36,340 bases of DNA from positions 1-36,340 of the forward strand of contig NZ_JNFD01000020.1 of the NCBI RefSeq assembly GCF_000756375.1, written 5' to 3'. The stretch is from Sphingopyxis sp. LC81 (GTDB lineage Bacteria; Pseudomonadota; Alphaproteobacteria; Sphingomonadales; Sphingomonadaceae). The translations under genes were made by a program, and so were the position numbers. The notes below the pieces were generated by a model. It had not been told where the DNA came from. It saw only the letters and a list, made by a program, of their open reading frames with translations, and made no database searches. Numbering within the stretch: position 1 is the stretch's first letter; the number at the start of each line of letters is the position of its first letter. Shown here in pieces: positions 24,651 through 33,648 of the stretch.

Positions 24651-25421
24651 TCAGCGACGGCGGAAAATAGCCGAAGCCCCGTAACCGAGCACCAGCGACA
24701 GGAGCACGGCCGACAGGCCGTACAGAAAGCCGTGCCGCTGCGCTGCGAGCGCAACGAAACGTTCGAACCCGGCCTTGCGAATCTGGACATCGCGCGACGC
24801 GACGGCGAGCACGCGCCCGCGGCTGATCAGATAGGTTTCGGCGCGGTAGGTGCCAACCGGAACGCGCGCCGGCACCGGGATGCGCGCACGATAGAGCACG
24901 CCTTCGGTGATTTCGACCGCGGCCGGATTTTCGACGAAAAGACCCGAGCGGCGGTAGAGGTCGGTCAGCCCCGCCTCGAACCGCTCGAGCTTCTTCGCCT
25001 CCGAAAATCCGCTTGGCGACATCGACAGATTGGCGAGGCCGAGCTCGAAGATCGCCGCGGTCCGCTCGTCGACCAGCTTGTCGATCGGGCGCGACGAGCC
25101 GATCGCGTAAAACCCCGGAGATGTACGCAGCCGAATGCTGCTGGCATTGACCCAGATACCCGCGACGCGCCGCTTTTCGCGCAGCACGATCGGCCGCACT
25201 GGTCCCTTCAGCACCACGACGATGTCGGCGCGGTCGTCGGGCAGGCGCTGGCCGGGGTAGAGGATCGCACCGAACAGCAGCAGTTCCTCGCCGGTAAAGC
25301 TGTACTGGATATCGATCGCGCGGCTCGACACATCGGGCACCAGCCGCGGATCGGCCGCATGGGCGGCCGTAGGCAGCAGCAGCGCCGCGAGCGACAGGAG
25401 CAAGGCGCGCGGCGCGCTCAT
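24651..25421 (-). CDS. TIGR02186-family membrane protein
   Basis: A 256-residue protein with a signal peptide (PRALLLSLAALLLPTAAHAA), a periplasmic part and one C-terminal membrane helix (FLYGLSAVLLSLVLGYGASAIF) followed by RRR. The periplasmic part contains LVPDVSSRAIDIQYSFTGEELLLFGAI, VVVLKGPVRPIVLREKRRVAGIWVN and YRAETYLISRGRV, as in the alphaproteobacterial TIGR02186/PF09608 family. Function unknown. Its start overlaps the end of the TSUP gene by four bases (ATGA), so they are cotranslated; the family commonly travels with TSUP transporters, implying a joint role in sulfur-anion export. Confidence 0.88.
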   Translation of the reverse strand: MSAPRALLLSLAALLLPTAAHAADPRLVPDVSSRAIDIQYSFTGEELLLFGAILYPGQRLPDDRADIVVVLKGPVRPIVLREKRRVAGIWVNASSIRLRTSPGFYAIGSSRPIDKLVDERTAAIFELGLANLSMSPSGFSEAKKLERFEAGLTDLYRRSGLFVENPAAVEITEGVLYRARIPVPARVPVGTYRAETYLISRGRVLAVASRDVQIRKAGFERFVALAAQRHGFLYGLSAVLLSLVLGYGASAIFRRR

Positions 25422-26326
25422 TGCACCGTGTAGATTTCGTCGGGACGGATGAAGAGGTCGACCCCCATGCGCAGCGCGACGAGCAGCACGATCGCGGCGA
25501 GCGCCATGCGCAGATATTCGGGCTTCACCTTTTGCGCGAAGCGCGCGCCGACTTGCGCGCCGATCACACTGCCGAGCAGCAGCAGCCCCGCGAGCACGAT
25601 GTCGACGGCGCCGGTGGTCAGCGCGTGGACCATCGTCGTCGCGATCGTCACGAACAATATCTGAAACAGCGACGTGCCGACGACGACCTGCGTCCCCATG
25701 CCGAGCAGATAGAGCATCGCGGGCACCATGATGAAGCCGCCGCCGACGCCGAGCAGCATCGTCAGCACACCCCCGACCATGCCGAGCAGCAGCGGCGCGA
25801 GCGGTGAAATATAGAGGCCCGACCGGTAGAAGCGCCAGCGCATCGGCAGGTTCGCGACCATCGGGTGATGGCGCCGCTTGCGCGCGGGGGCCGGCAATCC
25901 CGTCTGCGCCGCGCGGTAGCTGCCCCACGCCTCGCGCCCCATGAAGGTGCCGACGGTGCCGAGCAGCGCGACATAGAGGATGTTGATCACCGTATCGATC
26001 TGGCCCCAGGCGGTGAGTAGTTCGAACAGCCCGGCGCCGATCAGCGATCCGAGAAGCCCGCCCGCGACGAGCACCCAGCCCATGCGCAAATCGACACCGT
26101 CGCGCTCGAGATGCGCCATCACGCCCGACACGCTCGCGCCCGTCACCTGCGTCGCCGCCGACGCCGCGGCGACCGTCGGCGGGATGCCGTAAAAGATCAG
26201 CAAAGGCGTGGTCAGGAAACCGCCGCCGACGCCAAACATGCCCGACAGGAAACCCACCCCGCCACCGAGCAGGATGATGACCAGCGCATTGACCGACAGA
26301 TTGGCGACAGGAAGGTAAAGGTCCAT
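25418..26326 (-). CDS. TSUP (TauE/SafE) family anion exporter
   Basis: A 302-residue inner-membrane protein with about eight helices in two homologous halves, each carrying a GVGGG motif (GMFGVGGGFLTTPLL near residues 30-44; MLLGVGGGFIMVPAML in the second half). Each is followed by the TSUP segments AASAATQVTGASVSG and VVVGTSLFQILFVTIATT. A charged cytoplasmic loop (APARKRRHHP) separates the halves. The family moves sulfite, sulfoacetate or related anions; the substrate is inferred only by family. It overlaps its TIGR02186 partner at the 3' end. Confidence 0.93.
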   Translation of the reverse strand: MDLYLPVANLSVNALVIILLGGGVGFLSGMFGVGGGFLTTPLLIFYGIPPTVAAASAATQVTGASVSGVMAHLERDGVDLRMGWVLVAGGLLGSLIGAGLFELLTAWGQIDTVINILYVALLGTVGTFMGREAWGSYRAAQTGLPAPARKRRHHPMVANLPMRWRFYRSGLYISPLAPLLLGMVGGVLTMLLGVGGGFIMVPAMLYLLGMGTQVVVGTSLFQILFVTIATTMVHALTTGAVDIVLAGLLLLGSVIGAQVGARFAQKVKPEYLRMALAAIVLLVALRMGVDLFIRPDEIYTVQ

Positions 26327-26431
26327 GGGCCCCGATTGCGCTCAGCGGCGCTGGAACCGCGCCGATTCCAAGGACCCTAGACCATTTTTTCGGCGTGGGG
26401 AATCGGCCGCGGCGGCTAAATTTTCCGAAGA

Positions 26432-27574
26432 TCAGAAGTCGCTGGCGAGGGTCAGCGCAAGGCCGCTTTCGGGGCGCGCATCGCCCGCGACGCGCTGGCG
26501 CCAGTCGAGCGCGATACGGCTGCCCTCGCCGACGTCGGGCAGGCGGAGCGTCAGCCGCGGACCGACATCGACGCGCGCCGCGCCGGGCTGCACCGCGCCA
26601 GCCGCGAGCGCGCCGAGGCGCAAGGATGTTTCTTCGGAACCAAGGCGGCGATCGACGACAATCGCCGCATCGGCAAAACCGTCGCGCCGCCGCGTCCCGA
26701 CGACGCCCGCCTGCGCATAGGCGTCGAGCCGGAAACCGGCGGGCAGCACGACGTCCGAGATGCCGCCGCTCGCCATCATGGCCAGCGCGGTCCGCCCCTC
26801 TTTTCCCGCCGCGACGCGTTGCTCGATCGCGAGATCAACGGGCAGCTGCGCGAGCGGGGCAAAGGCGAGGCCGAAGGCAAGCTCGCGCTGCTGCGGCCGC
26901 TGCACCGCGATCGTCGCGCGGCCATAGGCGCGGATGCGGCCGGTATCGCCGAACCCATAGGCCAGCCGAAGCCCGGCCTGACTGCCGCCAAGCTGGCTCG
27001 CGCCGCCGATGGTTTCGGACGCATTCCCCGATCCTTCGCGCAGATAAAGCCAGCTGCCGAGCGACCAGCTCGAAAGCTGTCGCCGCAGCCAGAACGGCTT
27101 GCCCTGCCCCGGATCGGCGTGGGCGGCGGGTGCGAACGAAGACCATGCCGGCCCGCCCGCGCCAAGCGCCGAGCGCGCGCCGCCGCCCGCGAGTGGCGGC
27201 AGCAATCGCGCCATGAGCGTGAGGCGAAGACTGTGACGATTGGCAGCAAAGCTGCCCGAAAGCGGTTCTGCCCGGGACGGGACCGATGCATCGGCGGATC
27301 GAGCCCCCGGCATGGCGAAAGCACGCGATGCGTACCTGTGCGGCGACGCCGCGGCAGGCGTCGGTGCAGCATCCGCGCGCGGTACGCCATCCGGAACGCT
27401 GGCGCCCGCGCCAAGGGGCGCCGGCATGATCCACGGTGTGATGGCCGCATCGGGCGGCGGCGCGATCGCGGGATTCCAGACGACCATGATCCGCACGGCA
27501 ATCCAGCCGCCGACGCAGAGCAGCAGGAAACGCCGCGCCGGCGCGTCGCGCCGTGCGTCGGCCCGGCGTGTCAT
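26432..27574 (-). CDS. Beta-barrel-like protein resembling the NfrA C-terminal domain
   Basis: A 380-residue protein. After a charged start there is one hydrophobic segment (RRFLLLCVGGWIAVRIMVVW), then about 120 Pro/Ala-rich residues, and then a region of alternating strands from about 160 on. The last 110 residues, from LPAGFRLDAYAQAGVVGTRRRDGFADA through VDVGPRLTLRLPDVGEG to LTLASDF, match the pattern of the C-terminal domain of the N4 adsorption protein NfrA. TPR repeats are not apparent. The final residue is Phe, as in outer-membrane barrels. ATG at 27574 shares a base with the glycosyltransferase stop (GTG at 27577 is in frame). Family assignment is tentative. Confidence 0.6.
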   Translation of the reverse strand: MTRRADARRDAPARRFLLLCVGGWIAVRIMVVWNPAIAPPPDAAITPWIMPAPLGAGASVPDGVPRADAAPTPAAASPHRYASRAFAMPGARSADASVPSRAEPLSGSFAANRHSLRLTLMARLLPPLAGGGARSALGAGGPAWSSFAPAAHADPGQGKPFWLRRQLSSWSLGSWLYLREGSGNASETIGGASQLGGSQAGLRLAYGFGDTGRIRAYGRATIAVQRPQQRELAFGLAFAPLAQLPVDLAIEQRVAAGKEGRTALAMMASGGISDVVLPAGFRLDAYAQAGVVGTRRRDGFADAAIVVDRRLGSEETSLRLGALAAGAVQPGAARVDVGPRLTLRLPDVGEGSRIALDWRQRVAGDARPESGLALTLASDF

Positions 27575-28998
27575 CACCGCGCCATCGTCCTTGCAAAGGC
27601 GTCGTCATATGCGGTTTCATGTTCCAGATGCTCGGTCTTGTCCCATATGACTTCGCCCGATCGCAGCATGCGCCAATAAAGACCGATCGCGCGCCGCGCC
27701 GCGAGCATCGCGATCACATTCGAAAAAAAGGCGCGCGGCAGCGAAAGCATCGCTTCGCTGAGGCCGTACCAGCGCGCCGTGAAATGTCCGCGCATCGCCA
27801 GGCGCCAGCACAGCATGACCGCATTGAAGGCGAGAAGCAGCCGCATGCCGTCGCCGACGATGATCGCATTCCAGCCAAGCAGATATTGCCCCGCCCAGCC
27901 CAGCGCCGTCAGCAGCGCCCCGGCATATGCGGCAAGGAGAATGAGCGCGGCGAGCGGCGCACGGCGGTCGCGCCACAGCATCCAGCGTGCGATCCAGGCG
28001 CGGCCGCTGCGAAGATCGGCGTCATCGCGCCGCGACCCCGGCCAGCCGAGATGATCCCACCCCGCCAGTGCGATCCCGGCGATCCAGCGCGATTTCTGCC
28101 GCACCGCCTTTTCGGCCCGGCCGGGAAAGGCGCCGCGCGACACGATACGGTCGCCCGCGGGTCCGACCGTGTCGACAAAACGAGTTCCAAGGCCATAGGC
28201 GCCGATCACCATGCCGATCTCATAATCTTCGGTCAGGCTGTCGCAGCGAAAAGGTTCGCCGCCGCGTTCGATCGCCAGCAGCGCGAGCGCCGTGCGCGTC
28301 AGCGCGCAGCCGACCCCCGCCGACGGGAGCGGCAGGCCAAGGCGCGAGCGAACGACGAGTTCCTTGCCATGCGCCTCCGCAAATTCGTCGCCATAATGCC
28401 CGCCGACCCAGCGCTCATCGCGCTTGATCAGGGGCACGACGGGAATTTGCACCATCGCATTTTCGCCGAGATAGCGGCGATAGAGCGCAAGTTCACCCGG
28501 ATGCACATGATCCTCGGCATCGTGAAGGACGACGGCGGCAAACCGAACGCCCTCGGCGCGCTCGTCCTCGGCGAGCGCCGCCCACAGCCGATTGAGATTG
28601 TCGCCCTTGGTCGTCGGCCCTTCGCGGCTGCCGACGACAAGCCGCAGCCGTCCATCGCGCGCGACCAGCGGCGACACGGCGAAGAGCGTCTCGGCGTCGT
28701 TGGGATAGCAGCCGACGTAAAGCCGGAAATCCTCGCCCTCCCACGCGCCAAGCGTGCGCCGCAACATAGCGGGAAGCGCTTTGGCCTCGTCCCATGCGGG
28801 CACGAAGATCGCGAAGCGCCCCTCGACCGGCGGCGCGGTCGGCGTCAGCGACCGTCCGCGCCGGCGCGTCGCCAGCCAAAGCGCGTCGAAAAGCAGGTCA
28901 TCGAGCCCGAACAGCAGGATTCCGACCGATGCGAACAGCATCAGTTCGTGGCTGGCGCCCAGCACCAGCCATTCCAGCCATGCGGTCGACAGCTCCAC
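27574..28998 (-). CDS. Processive GT2 glycosyltransferase (NfrB-like, without a c-di-GMP domain)
   Basis: A 474-residue membrane glycosyltransferase. An N-terminal helix (about 15-38) leads to the cytosolic GT-A domain: FAIFVPAWDEAKALPAMLRRTL, the metal site HDAEDHVHP (Asp160, Asp163), LTEDYEIG (catalytic TED, 256-258) and QKSRW (Gln301, Arg304, Trp305), the processive-synthase motif. C-terminal helices follow (about 348-375 and 385-400). The overall sequence resembles the front part of the N4 receptor protein NfrB, but the MshEN c-di-GMP domain at its end is absent. GTG at 28998 is the start. It is coupled to the NfrA-like gene, suggesting synthesis and export of one polysaccharide. Confidence 0.88.
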   Translation of the reverse strand: MELSTAWLEWLVLGASHELMLFASVGILLFGLDDLLFDALWLATRRRGRSLTPTAPPVEGRFAIFVPAWDEAKALPAMLRRTLGAWEGEDFRLYVGCYPNDAETLFAVSPLVARDGRLRLVVGSREGPTTKGDNLNRLWAALAEDERAEGVRFAAVVLHDAEDHVHPGELALYRRYLGENAMVQIPVVPLIKRDERWVGGHYGDEFAEAHGKELVVRSRLGLPLPSAGVGCALTRTALALLAIERGGEPFRCDSLTEDYEIGMVIGAYGLGTRFVDTVGPAGDRIVSRGAFPGRAEKAVRQKSRWIAGIALAGWDHLGWPGSRRDDADLRSGRAWIARWMLWRDRRAPLAALILLAAYAGALLTALGWAGQYLLGWNAIIVGDGMRLLLAFNAVMLCWRLAMRGHFTARWYGLSEAMLSLPRAFFSNVIAMLAARRAIGLYWRMLRSGEVIWDKTEHLEHETAYDDAFARTMAR

Positions 28999-29019
28999 TG
29001 TGCTAGCCCCGCCCCCATC

Positions 29020-29036
29020 GATGACCTGATGTCATC
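29020..29036. promoter_or_regulatory. Inverted repeat GATGAC-N5-GTCATC upstream of nhaA
   Basis: A perfect six-base-pair inverted repeat with a five-base centre lies in the 138-base divergent space between the glycosyltransferase and nhaA. It is about 100 bases from the nhaA start and 22 from the other. A dimeric regulator site is the likely meaning. Confidence 0.4.
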
Positions 29037-29136
29037 GCCGCCGATAGTGCTAATGAACGAGTTCAATTTGTAAAGTCAGGCGCCTGCTGGCAGATAATTG
29101 TCAAATTGACTGACAAACCAAGGAAGTAGTTACCCC

Positions 29137-30420
29137 ATGAGCCGCAGTAATCCGTCCCGTTCCGCGTTGCGCGAATTCCTTGCGAGCGAAAGCGCGGGCG
29201 GCATGCTGCTCATTTTCGCGGCCATTTTGGCGATGATTGTCGCCAATTCGCCGCTTGGAGCCCTCTATCACGACGCGATTCATGCGGTAACCGGACCCGT
29301 GCTCACCGACAAGCTTGGGCCGATGACCGTCCATTTGTGGATCAACGACGGACTGATGGCGATTTTCTTCCTGCTCGTCGGGCTGGAGATCAAGCGCGAG
29401 TTCGTCGACGGGCGGCTCGCAAGCTGGGACCGGCGGCGGCTGCCGTTCATCGCCGCGGCGGCGGGGATGGCGGTGCCCGCCGCGATTTATATGGCTTTTG
29501 CGGGGGGCGACCCGGGGCTGACGCAGGGCTGGGCGATCCCCGCCGCGACCGACATCGCCTTTGCGATGGGGGTGCTCGCGCTGCTCGGCAAGCGCGCGCC
29601 GACCTCGCTCAAGCTGTTCCTCGTCACCGTCGCGATCGTCGACGACATGGGTGCGGTCGCGATCATCGCGCTGTTCTACACCGCAAAGATCAACCTCGTC
29701 GCGCTGGCTGCCGCAGCGGTCGTCCTTGGTGTCATGTTCGCGATGGGCCGGATGCGCGTGCGGAGCCTGTCGCTCTACCTGCTGATGTTCGCCTTGCTCT
29801 GGTATGCGATGCTGCTCTCGGGCGTCCACGCGACGATCGCCGGGGTCCTCGCGGCGATGGCGATCCCGTTCGATCGCACCCCCGGCGCCCCCGACAGCGA
29901 AACCTCGCCGCTGCACCGGCTCGAACATGGCCTCCATCCGTGGGTCGCCTTTGCGATCGTGCCGCTGTTCGGTTTCGCCAACGCCGGCGTCGATGTGAGC
30001 GGGCTGACCGCCGAGCAGATTTTCGCGCCGCTCCCGCTCGGCATCGCGGCGGGGCTGTTTCTTGGCAAGCAGATCGGGATTTTCGGCAGCGTCTGGCTGT
30101 CGGTCAAACTCGGCATCGCGGGCAAGCTGCGCGGCGCGACCTGGCTCCAGGTCTATGGTGTCGCGATGCTGTGCGGCATCGGCTTCACGATGAGCCTGTT
30201 CATCGGCGGCCTCGCCTTTCCGGGCGACGCGCTGCTCATCGAAGAGGCGAAGATCGGGATTTTGATGGGGTCGCTGGCCGCCGCGCTAGCGGGCTTTGCG
30301 GTGCTGCGCTTCGCCCCGCCGCATCCCGATCATGGCGCGGTCGAAAGCGCGTCCGATGCCGAAATCGCCGCCGACGGCGATGTGCGTGACACCTCCGAAA
30401 ACCGCGCTATGGCGGACTGA
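29137..30420 (+). CDS. nhaA: Na+/H+ antiporter NhaA
   Basis: A 427-residue inner-membrane antiporter exchanging one Na+ for two H+. Family segments are SAGGMLLIFAAILAMIVANSPL, the conserved LMAIFFLLVGLEIKREF, AATDIAFAMGVLAL (Asp138) and VAIVDDMGAVAIIALFYT. The latter carries Asp169-Asp170, the two cation-binding aspartates. The second half includes FLGKQIGIFG with the expected lysine and GIGFTMSLFIGGLAF. A short acidic tail ends it. AAGGAAG lies six to ten bases before the ATG. It shares TGATG with the DUF885 gene. Confidence 0.98.
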   Translation: MSRSNPSRSALREFLASESAGGMLLIFAAILAMIVANSPLGALYHDAIHAVTGPVLTDKLGPMTVHLWINDGLMAIFFLLVGLEIKREFVDGRLASWDRRRLPFIAAAAGMAVPAAIYMAFAGGDPGLTQGWAIPAATDIAFAMGVLALLGKRAPTSLKLFLVTVAIVDDMGAVAIIALFYTAKINLVALAAAAVVLGVMFAMGRMRVRSLSLYLLMFALLWYAMLLSGVHATIAGVLAAMAIPFDRTPGAPDSETSPLHRLEHGLHPWVAFAIVPLFGFANAGVDVSGLTAEQIFAPLPLGIAAGLFLGKQIGIFGSVWLSVKLGIAGKLRGATWLQVYGVAMLCGIGFTMSLFIGGLAFPGDALLIEEAKIGILMGSLAAALAGFAVLRFAPPHPDHGAVESASDAEIAADGDVRDTSENRAMAD

Positions 30421-31766
30421 TGCGCAAACTTATCGTCCTGTCGCTGATCGCCGCCCTGCCGGGCTGCGCGACCAGCGCAACCAAATCACCCGCCACCAAA
30501 CCCGGGGTCGCGACGCTCGACGTGCGCCGCACCCCCGCCTCGACCAAGGCGCTCGACGAGATTGCAGCGGCCTATCTGCGGCTCACGCTTGAAATCGGGA
30601 CGCATGAAGCTGGCTATATCGACGCCTATTACGGCCCGCCCGAATTGCAAAAGGCAGCCGAGGCCGCGCCGCGCGACAAGCCTGCGCTGCTCGTCGCGGT
30701 TCGCGAACTGATGGCACAAATCGACCTTGCGGCGCGGCGCATCCCCGACCCGCTCGAACGGCGCCGCGCGACCTTCCTGCGCGCCCAACTTCGCGCCGCC
30801 GAAACGCGATTGCAGATGATGCAGGGTACCCGCTTCACCTTCGCCGACGAGGCGGAGCGACTGTTTGGCGTAAGGCCGCGGCTGAAACCGCTTGCGAGCT
30901 ACGACTCCGAGCTCGCGAAGATCGAAGCGCTCGTCCCCGGCGAAGGTGCGCTGGCGGACCGCGTCGAAGCCTATCTCGACGCCTTCACCATACCCAAGGA
31001 CCGCCTGCAAAAGACCTTCGACGCCGCGATCGCGCGTTGCCGCGGGCGCAGCACGGCGCATATCGCGATGCCCGAGGGGGAGAGCTTTCGCCTCGAGTTC
31101 GTCACCGGCAAGAGTTGGAGCGGCTATAATTATTATCAGGGCGGCTATCACAGCCTGATCCAGGTCAACACCGACCTGCCGATCCGCCTGTCGCGTGCAC
31201 TCGATCTCGGCTGCCACGAGGGCTATCCCGGCCACCACCTGCTCAACATGAAGCTGGAGGAGAAGCTCGTGAAGGAGCGCGGCTGGAGCGAGTTCAGCGT
31301 CTATCCGCTCTATAGCCCGCAAAGCCTGATCGCCGAGGGCAGCGCCAATTACGGCATCGATCTCGCCTTTCCCGAAAGCAGCAAGGCCGATACCGAACGC
31401 GACGTCCTGATGCCGATCGCCGAGATCGCGGTGCCGTCCGACGATCGCTACTGGCAGCTGCTCGCGGCAATCAAGCGCGCGTCGGGCGCGCGGCTGACGA
31501 TCGCGCAGCAATATCTCGACGGCGTCATCGACCGGCCTACCGCGGTTGCGCTCACGCAGAAATATCTGCTCGTCTCGCCCCAGCGCGCCGAGCAGTCGGT
31601 GAGCTTCACCGACCAGTATCGCAGCTATGTGATCAACTACGGCCTCGGCGAGACGATGGTGCGCGCCTATGTCGAGCGCGGCAAACCAAGCCGCGACGAG
31701 ATGTGGCGGCGCATGGCGAAGATCGTCAGCGAACCGACCTTGCCTGCGGATCTGCTCGCACGGTGA
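30420..31766 (+). CDS. DUF885 family lipoprotein, putative metallohydrolase
   Basis: A 448-residue protein starting with a lipoprotein-type signal (MRKLIVLSLIAALPGC, lipid Cys16), so probably membrane-attached in the periplasm. The family motif is LGCHEGYPGHHLLN, with His266, Glu267, His272 and His273 placed as in zinc metallohydrolases. VNTDLPIRLSRALDL and SLIAEGSANYGIDLAFP are the other DUF885 landmarks. Peptidase activity is plausible by fold but not established. It overlaps the nhaA stop by one base (TGATG), so translation is coupled. Confidence 0.88.
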   Translation: MRKLIVLSLIAALPGCATSATKSPATKPGVATLDVRRTPASTKALDEIAAAYLRLTLEIGTHEAGYIDAYYGPPELQKAAEAAPRDKPALLVAVRELMAQIDLAARRIPDPLERRRATFLRAQLRAAETRLQMMQGTRFTFADEAERLFGVRPRLKPLASYDSELAKIEALVPGEGALADRVEAYLDAFTIPKDRLQKTFDAAIARCRGRSTAHIAMPEGESFRLEFVTGKSWSGYNYYQGGYHSLIQVNTDLPIRLSRALDLGCHEGYPGHHLLNMKLEEKLVKERGWSEFSVYPLYSPQSLIAEGSANYGIDLAFPESSKADTERDVLMPIAEIAVPSDDRYWQLLAAIKRASGARLTIAQQYLDGVIDRPTAVALTQKYLLVSPQRAEQSVSFTDQYRSYVINYGLGETMVRAYVERGKPSRDEMWRRMAKIVSEPTLPADLLAR

Positions 31767-31773
31767 CGCACGA

Positions 31774-31795
31774 GGCGGCGGATTACTCCGCCGCC
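31774..31795. terminator. Hairpin at the junction of two convergent genes
   Basis: GGCGGCGGA (31774-31782) and TCCGCCGCC (31787-31795) form a perfect nine-base-pair stem around a four-base loop that carries the amidohydrolase stop codon. There is no T-run on either strand, so it may only slow or stabilise the transcripts of the converging genes. Confidence 0.35.
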
Positions 31796-33522
31796 ATCGC
31801 CATTTCGACGCGCTGCGGGCCGCGGATCACGCCGCCCGGCGTCGGCCCCTGCATCGCGCCATCGCGGAACGTCACCACACCCGACTTCACCGTCGCGACA
31901 TAGCCGTCGGCCTTTTGCAGCAGACGCTTGCCGCCCGCGGGCAGGTCGAAGGCGAGCCAGGGCTTGCCGAGCTTGATCGCGTCCATGTCGATGACATTGA
32001 GATCGGCGAGATAGCCCGGCGCGAGCACCCCGCGATCCTCGAGGCCATAGAGCAGCGCCGTATCGCGGCACTGGCGCTTCACCGCATGTTCGAGCGCGAT
32101 GCGATGGCCCTTGCGGTCGCGCACCCAGTGCTGGAGCATGAAGGTCGGCGAGGCGGCGTCGCAGATCGTCCCGCAATGCGCGCCGCCGTCGGACAGGCTG
32201 TTCACCGTGTCGTCCGACGCCTGCAAATCCTCGAGGAAATTGAGGTTGCCGTCGCGGTAGTTCAAAATCGGGAAATAGATGAAGCCCTTGCCATCGTCCT
32301 TCATCAGCAGGTCATAGGCATATTCGGCCGGCGAGACGCCCGCCGCGCCGGCGCGCGCCATGATGCTTTCGTCCATCCTGGGCTCGTAGTTGAAGTCGGG
32401 GTCCATCTCGAACTGGACCGGCCAGCCGAGCGCAACGACCTTCAGGAAGTCGATGATGTCGCTTTCGGGCCAGATATTTTCCTCTTCGATCATCCGCGCC
32501 TTGAACGCCGGGTCTTTCAGCTTCGCGAGCTGCTGATCCCAAGGCAGGTCGATGATCTCGTTCCACGCGGGCTTGAAGCGGAAGGGATGAACCGTGCCCT
32601 GCCACGCCATGATCACGCCGTTGCCGCGCAGCGCGATTTGCGCGACGATGTTCGCGCCGGTCGCATTCTGGCGCCGCATTTCCTCGATCTGCTCCTCGAG
32701 CGGCAGCTCTTTGGCGATCGACTGCAACGCGGCAAAGGTCACCGGCAGCCCGGTTTCGCGGCTGAGGTCGCCCATCCACTGGAACTCGTTCCATTCGCGC
32801 TTGAGGTCGCTCGCCATTTCGAACACGCCATAACCGACGCGGCCCATCGCGCGGCCGATCGCGATCAGCTCCTCGGCGGTCGCGGTGGTGCCGGGGACGA
32901 GTTCACCGTCGATCGACTTGTGGAGCACGGTGCGGCTGGTCGAGAAGCCGAGCGCGCCCGCGCGCACACCCTCCTCAACGATCCGCGACATTTCGGCGAT
33001 GTCGTCATCGGTGGGGATCGCGCCGGGCTTTTCGCGGTCGCCGAGCACATAGGCGCGCACCGCGCCGTGCGGGACGTGGCACGCGACATCGACGGTGCGC
33101 GGCAGTTTTTCGAGCGCATCCATATATTCGGGGAAGGTTTCCCAGTCCCAGCTCATCCCTTCGGCGAGCGCGGTGCCGGGAATATCCTCGACGCCTTCCA
33201 TCAGCGAAATCAGCCAGTCGTGGCGGTCGGGCTTCGCGGGTGCAAAGCCGACGCCGCAATTGCCCATCACGACCGTGGTGACGCCGTGCCAGCTCGACGG
33301 CGCCATTTCGGCATCCCACGTCGCCTGCCCGTCATAATGGGTGTGAACATCGACGAAGCCCGGCGTGACGATTTTGCCCGCGGCATCGATTTCCTCGCGT
33401 CCCGTGCCGAGGTTTTCACTCACCGCGACGATCCGGTCGCCGTCGATCGCGACGTCCGCGACAAAGGGCGCTCCGCCCGAACCATCGACGACGGTGCCGC
33501 CGCGAATCACCAGATCATGCAT
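31783..33522 (-). CDS. N-acyl-D-amino-acid deacylase-type amidohydrolase
   Basis: A 579-residue metal-dependent amidohydrolase. The opening [36 protein letters not shown] (His60 and His62, the HxH metal pair; Asp64) and [10 protein letters not shown] (the family Cys) are the D-aminoacylase signature. [19 protein letters not shown] holds the catalytic Asp, and [13 protein letters not shown] the closing beta-sandwich strand. The reaction would release a D-amino acid from an N-acyl-D-amino acid, or a related amide. It is divergent from the methyltransferase-like gene, with a GTTTC-N5-GAAAC inverted repeat at 33544-33558 between them. Confidence 0.9.
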   Translation of the reverse strand: MHDLVIRGGTVVDGSGGAPFVADVAIDGDRIVAVSENLGTGREEIDAAGKIVTPGFVDVHTHYDGQATWDAEMAPSSWHGVTTVVMGNCGVGFAPAKPDRHDWLISLMEGVEDIPGTALAEGMSWDWETFPEYMDALEKLPRTVDVACHVPHGAVRAYVLGDREKPGAIPTDDDIAEMSRIVEEGVRAGALGFSTSRTVLHKSIDGELVPGTTATAEELIAIGRAMGRVGYGVFEMASDLKREWNEFQWMGDLSRETGLPVTFAALQSIAKELPLEEQIEEMRRQNATGANIVAQIALRGNGVIMAWQGTVHPFRFKPAWNEIIDLPWDQQLAKLKDPAFKARMIEEENIWPESDIIDFLKVVALGWPVQFEMDPDFNYEPRMDESIMARAGAAGVSPAEYAYDLLMKDDGKGFIYFPILNYRDGNLNFLEDLQASDDTVNSLSDGGAHCGTICDAASPTFMLQHWVRDRKGHRIALEHAVKRQCRDTALLYGLEDRGVLAPGYLADLNVIDMDAIKLGKPWLAFDLPAGGKRLLQKADGYVATVKSGVVTFRDGAMQGPTPGGVIRGPQRVEMAMAAE

Positions 33523-33543
33523 GTCCGCTCTCCCAATTTTTTA

Positions 33544-33558
33544 GTTTCACGAAGAAAC
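33544..33558. promoter_or_regulatory. Inverted repeat GTTTC-N5-GAAAC
   Basis: A five-base-pair inverted repeat lies 21 bases before the amidohydrolase start in the divergent space of about 126 bases. TetR- or GntR-type dimers bind sites of this size; the regulator is unknown. Confidence 0.3.
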
Positions 33559-33648
33559 CTATCATCAAAATCGCGAGATGCAAATAAACGCGCCGCGGTC
33601 TCGGCAAGGCGCTATGACGGGGCATCAAAAGCAATGGGAGTCGATGCC

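Noticed and set aside
27553..29073. A 506-codon plus-strand open frame opposite the glycosyltransferase
   Set aside because: Antisense shadow; the glycosyltransferase motifs on the other strand decide the coding strand.
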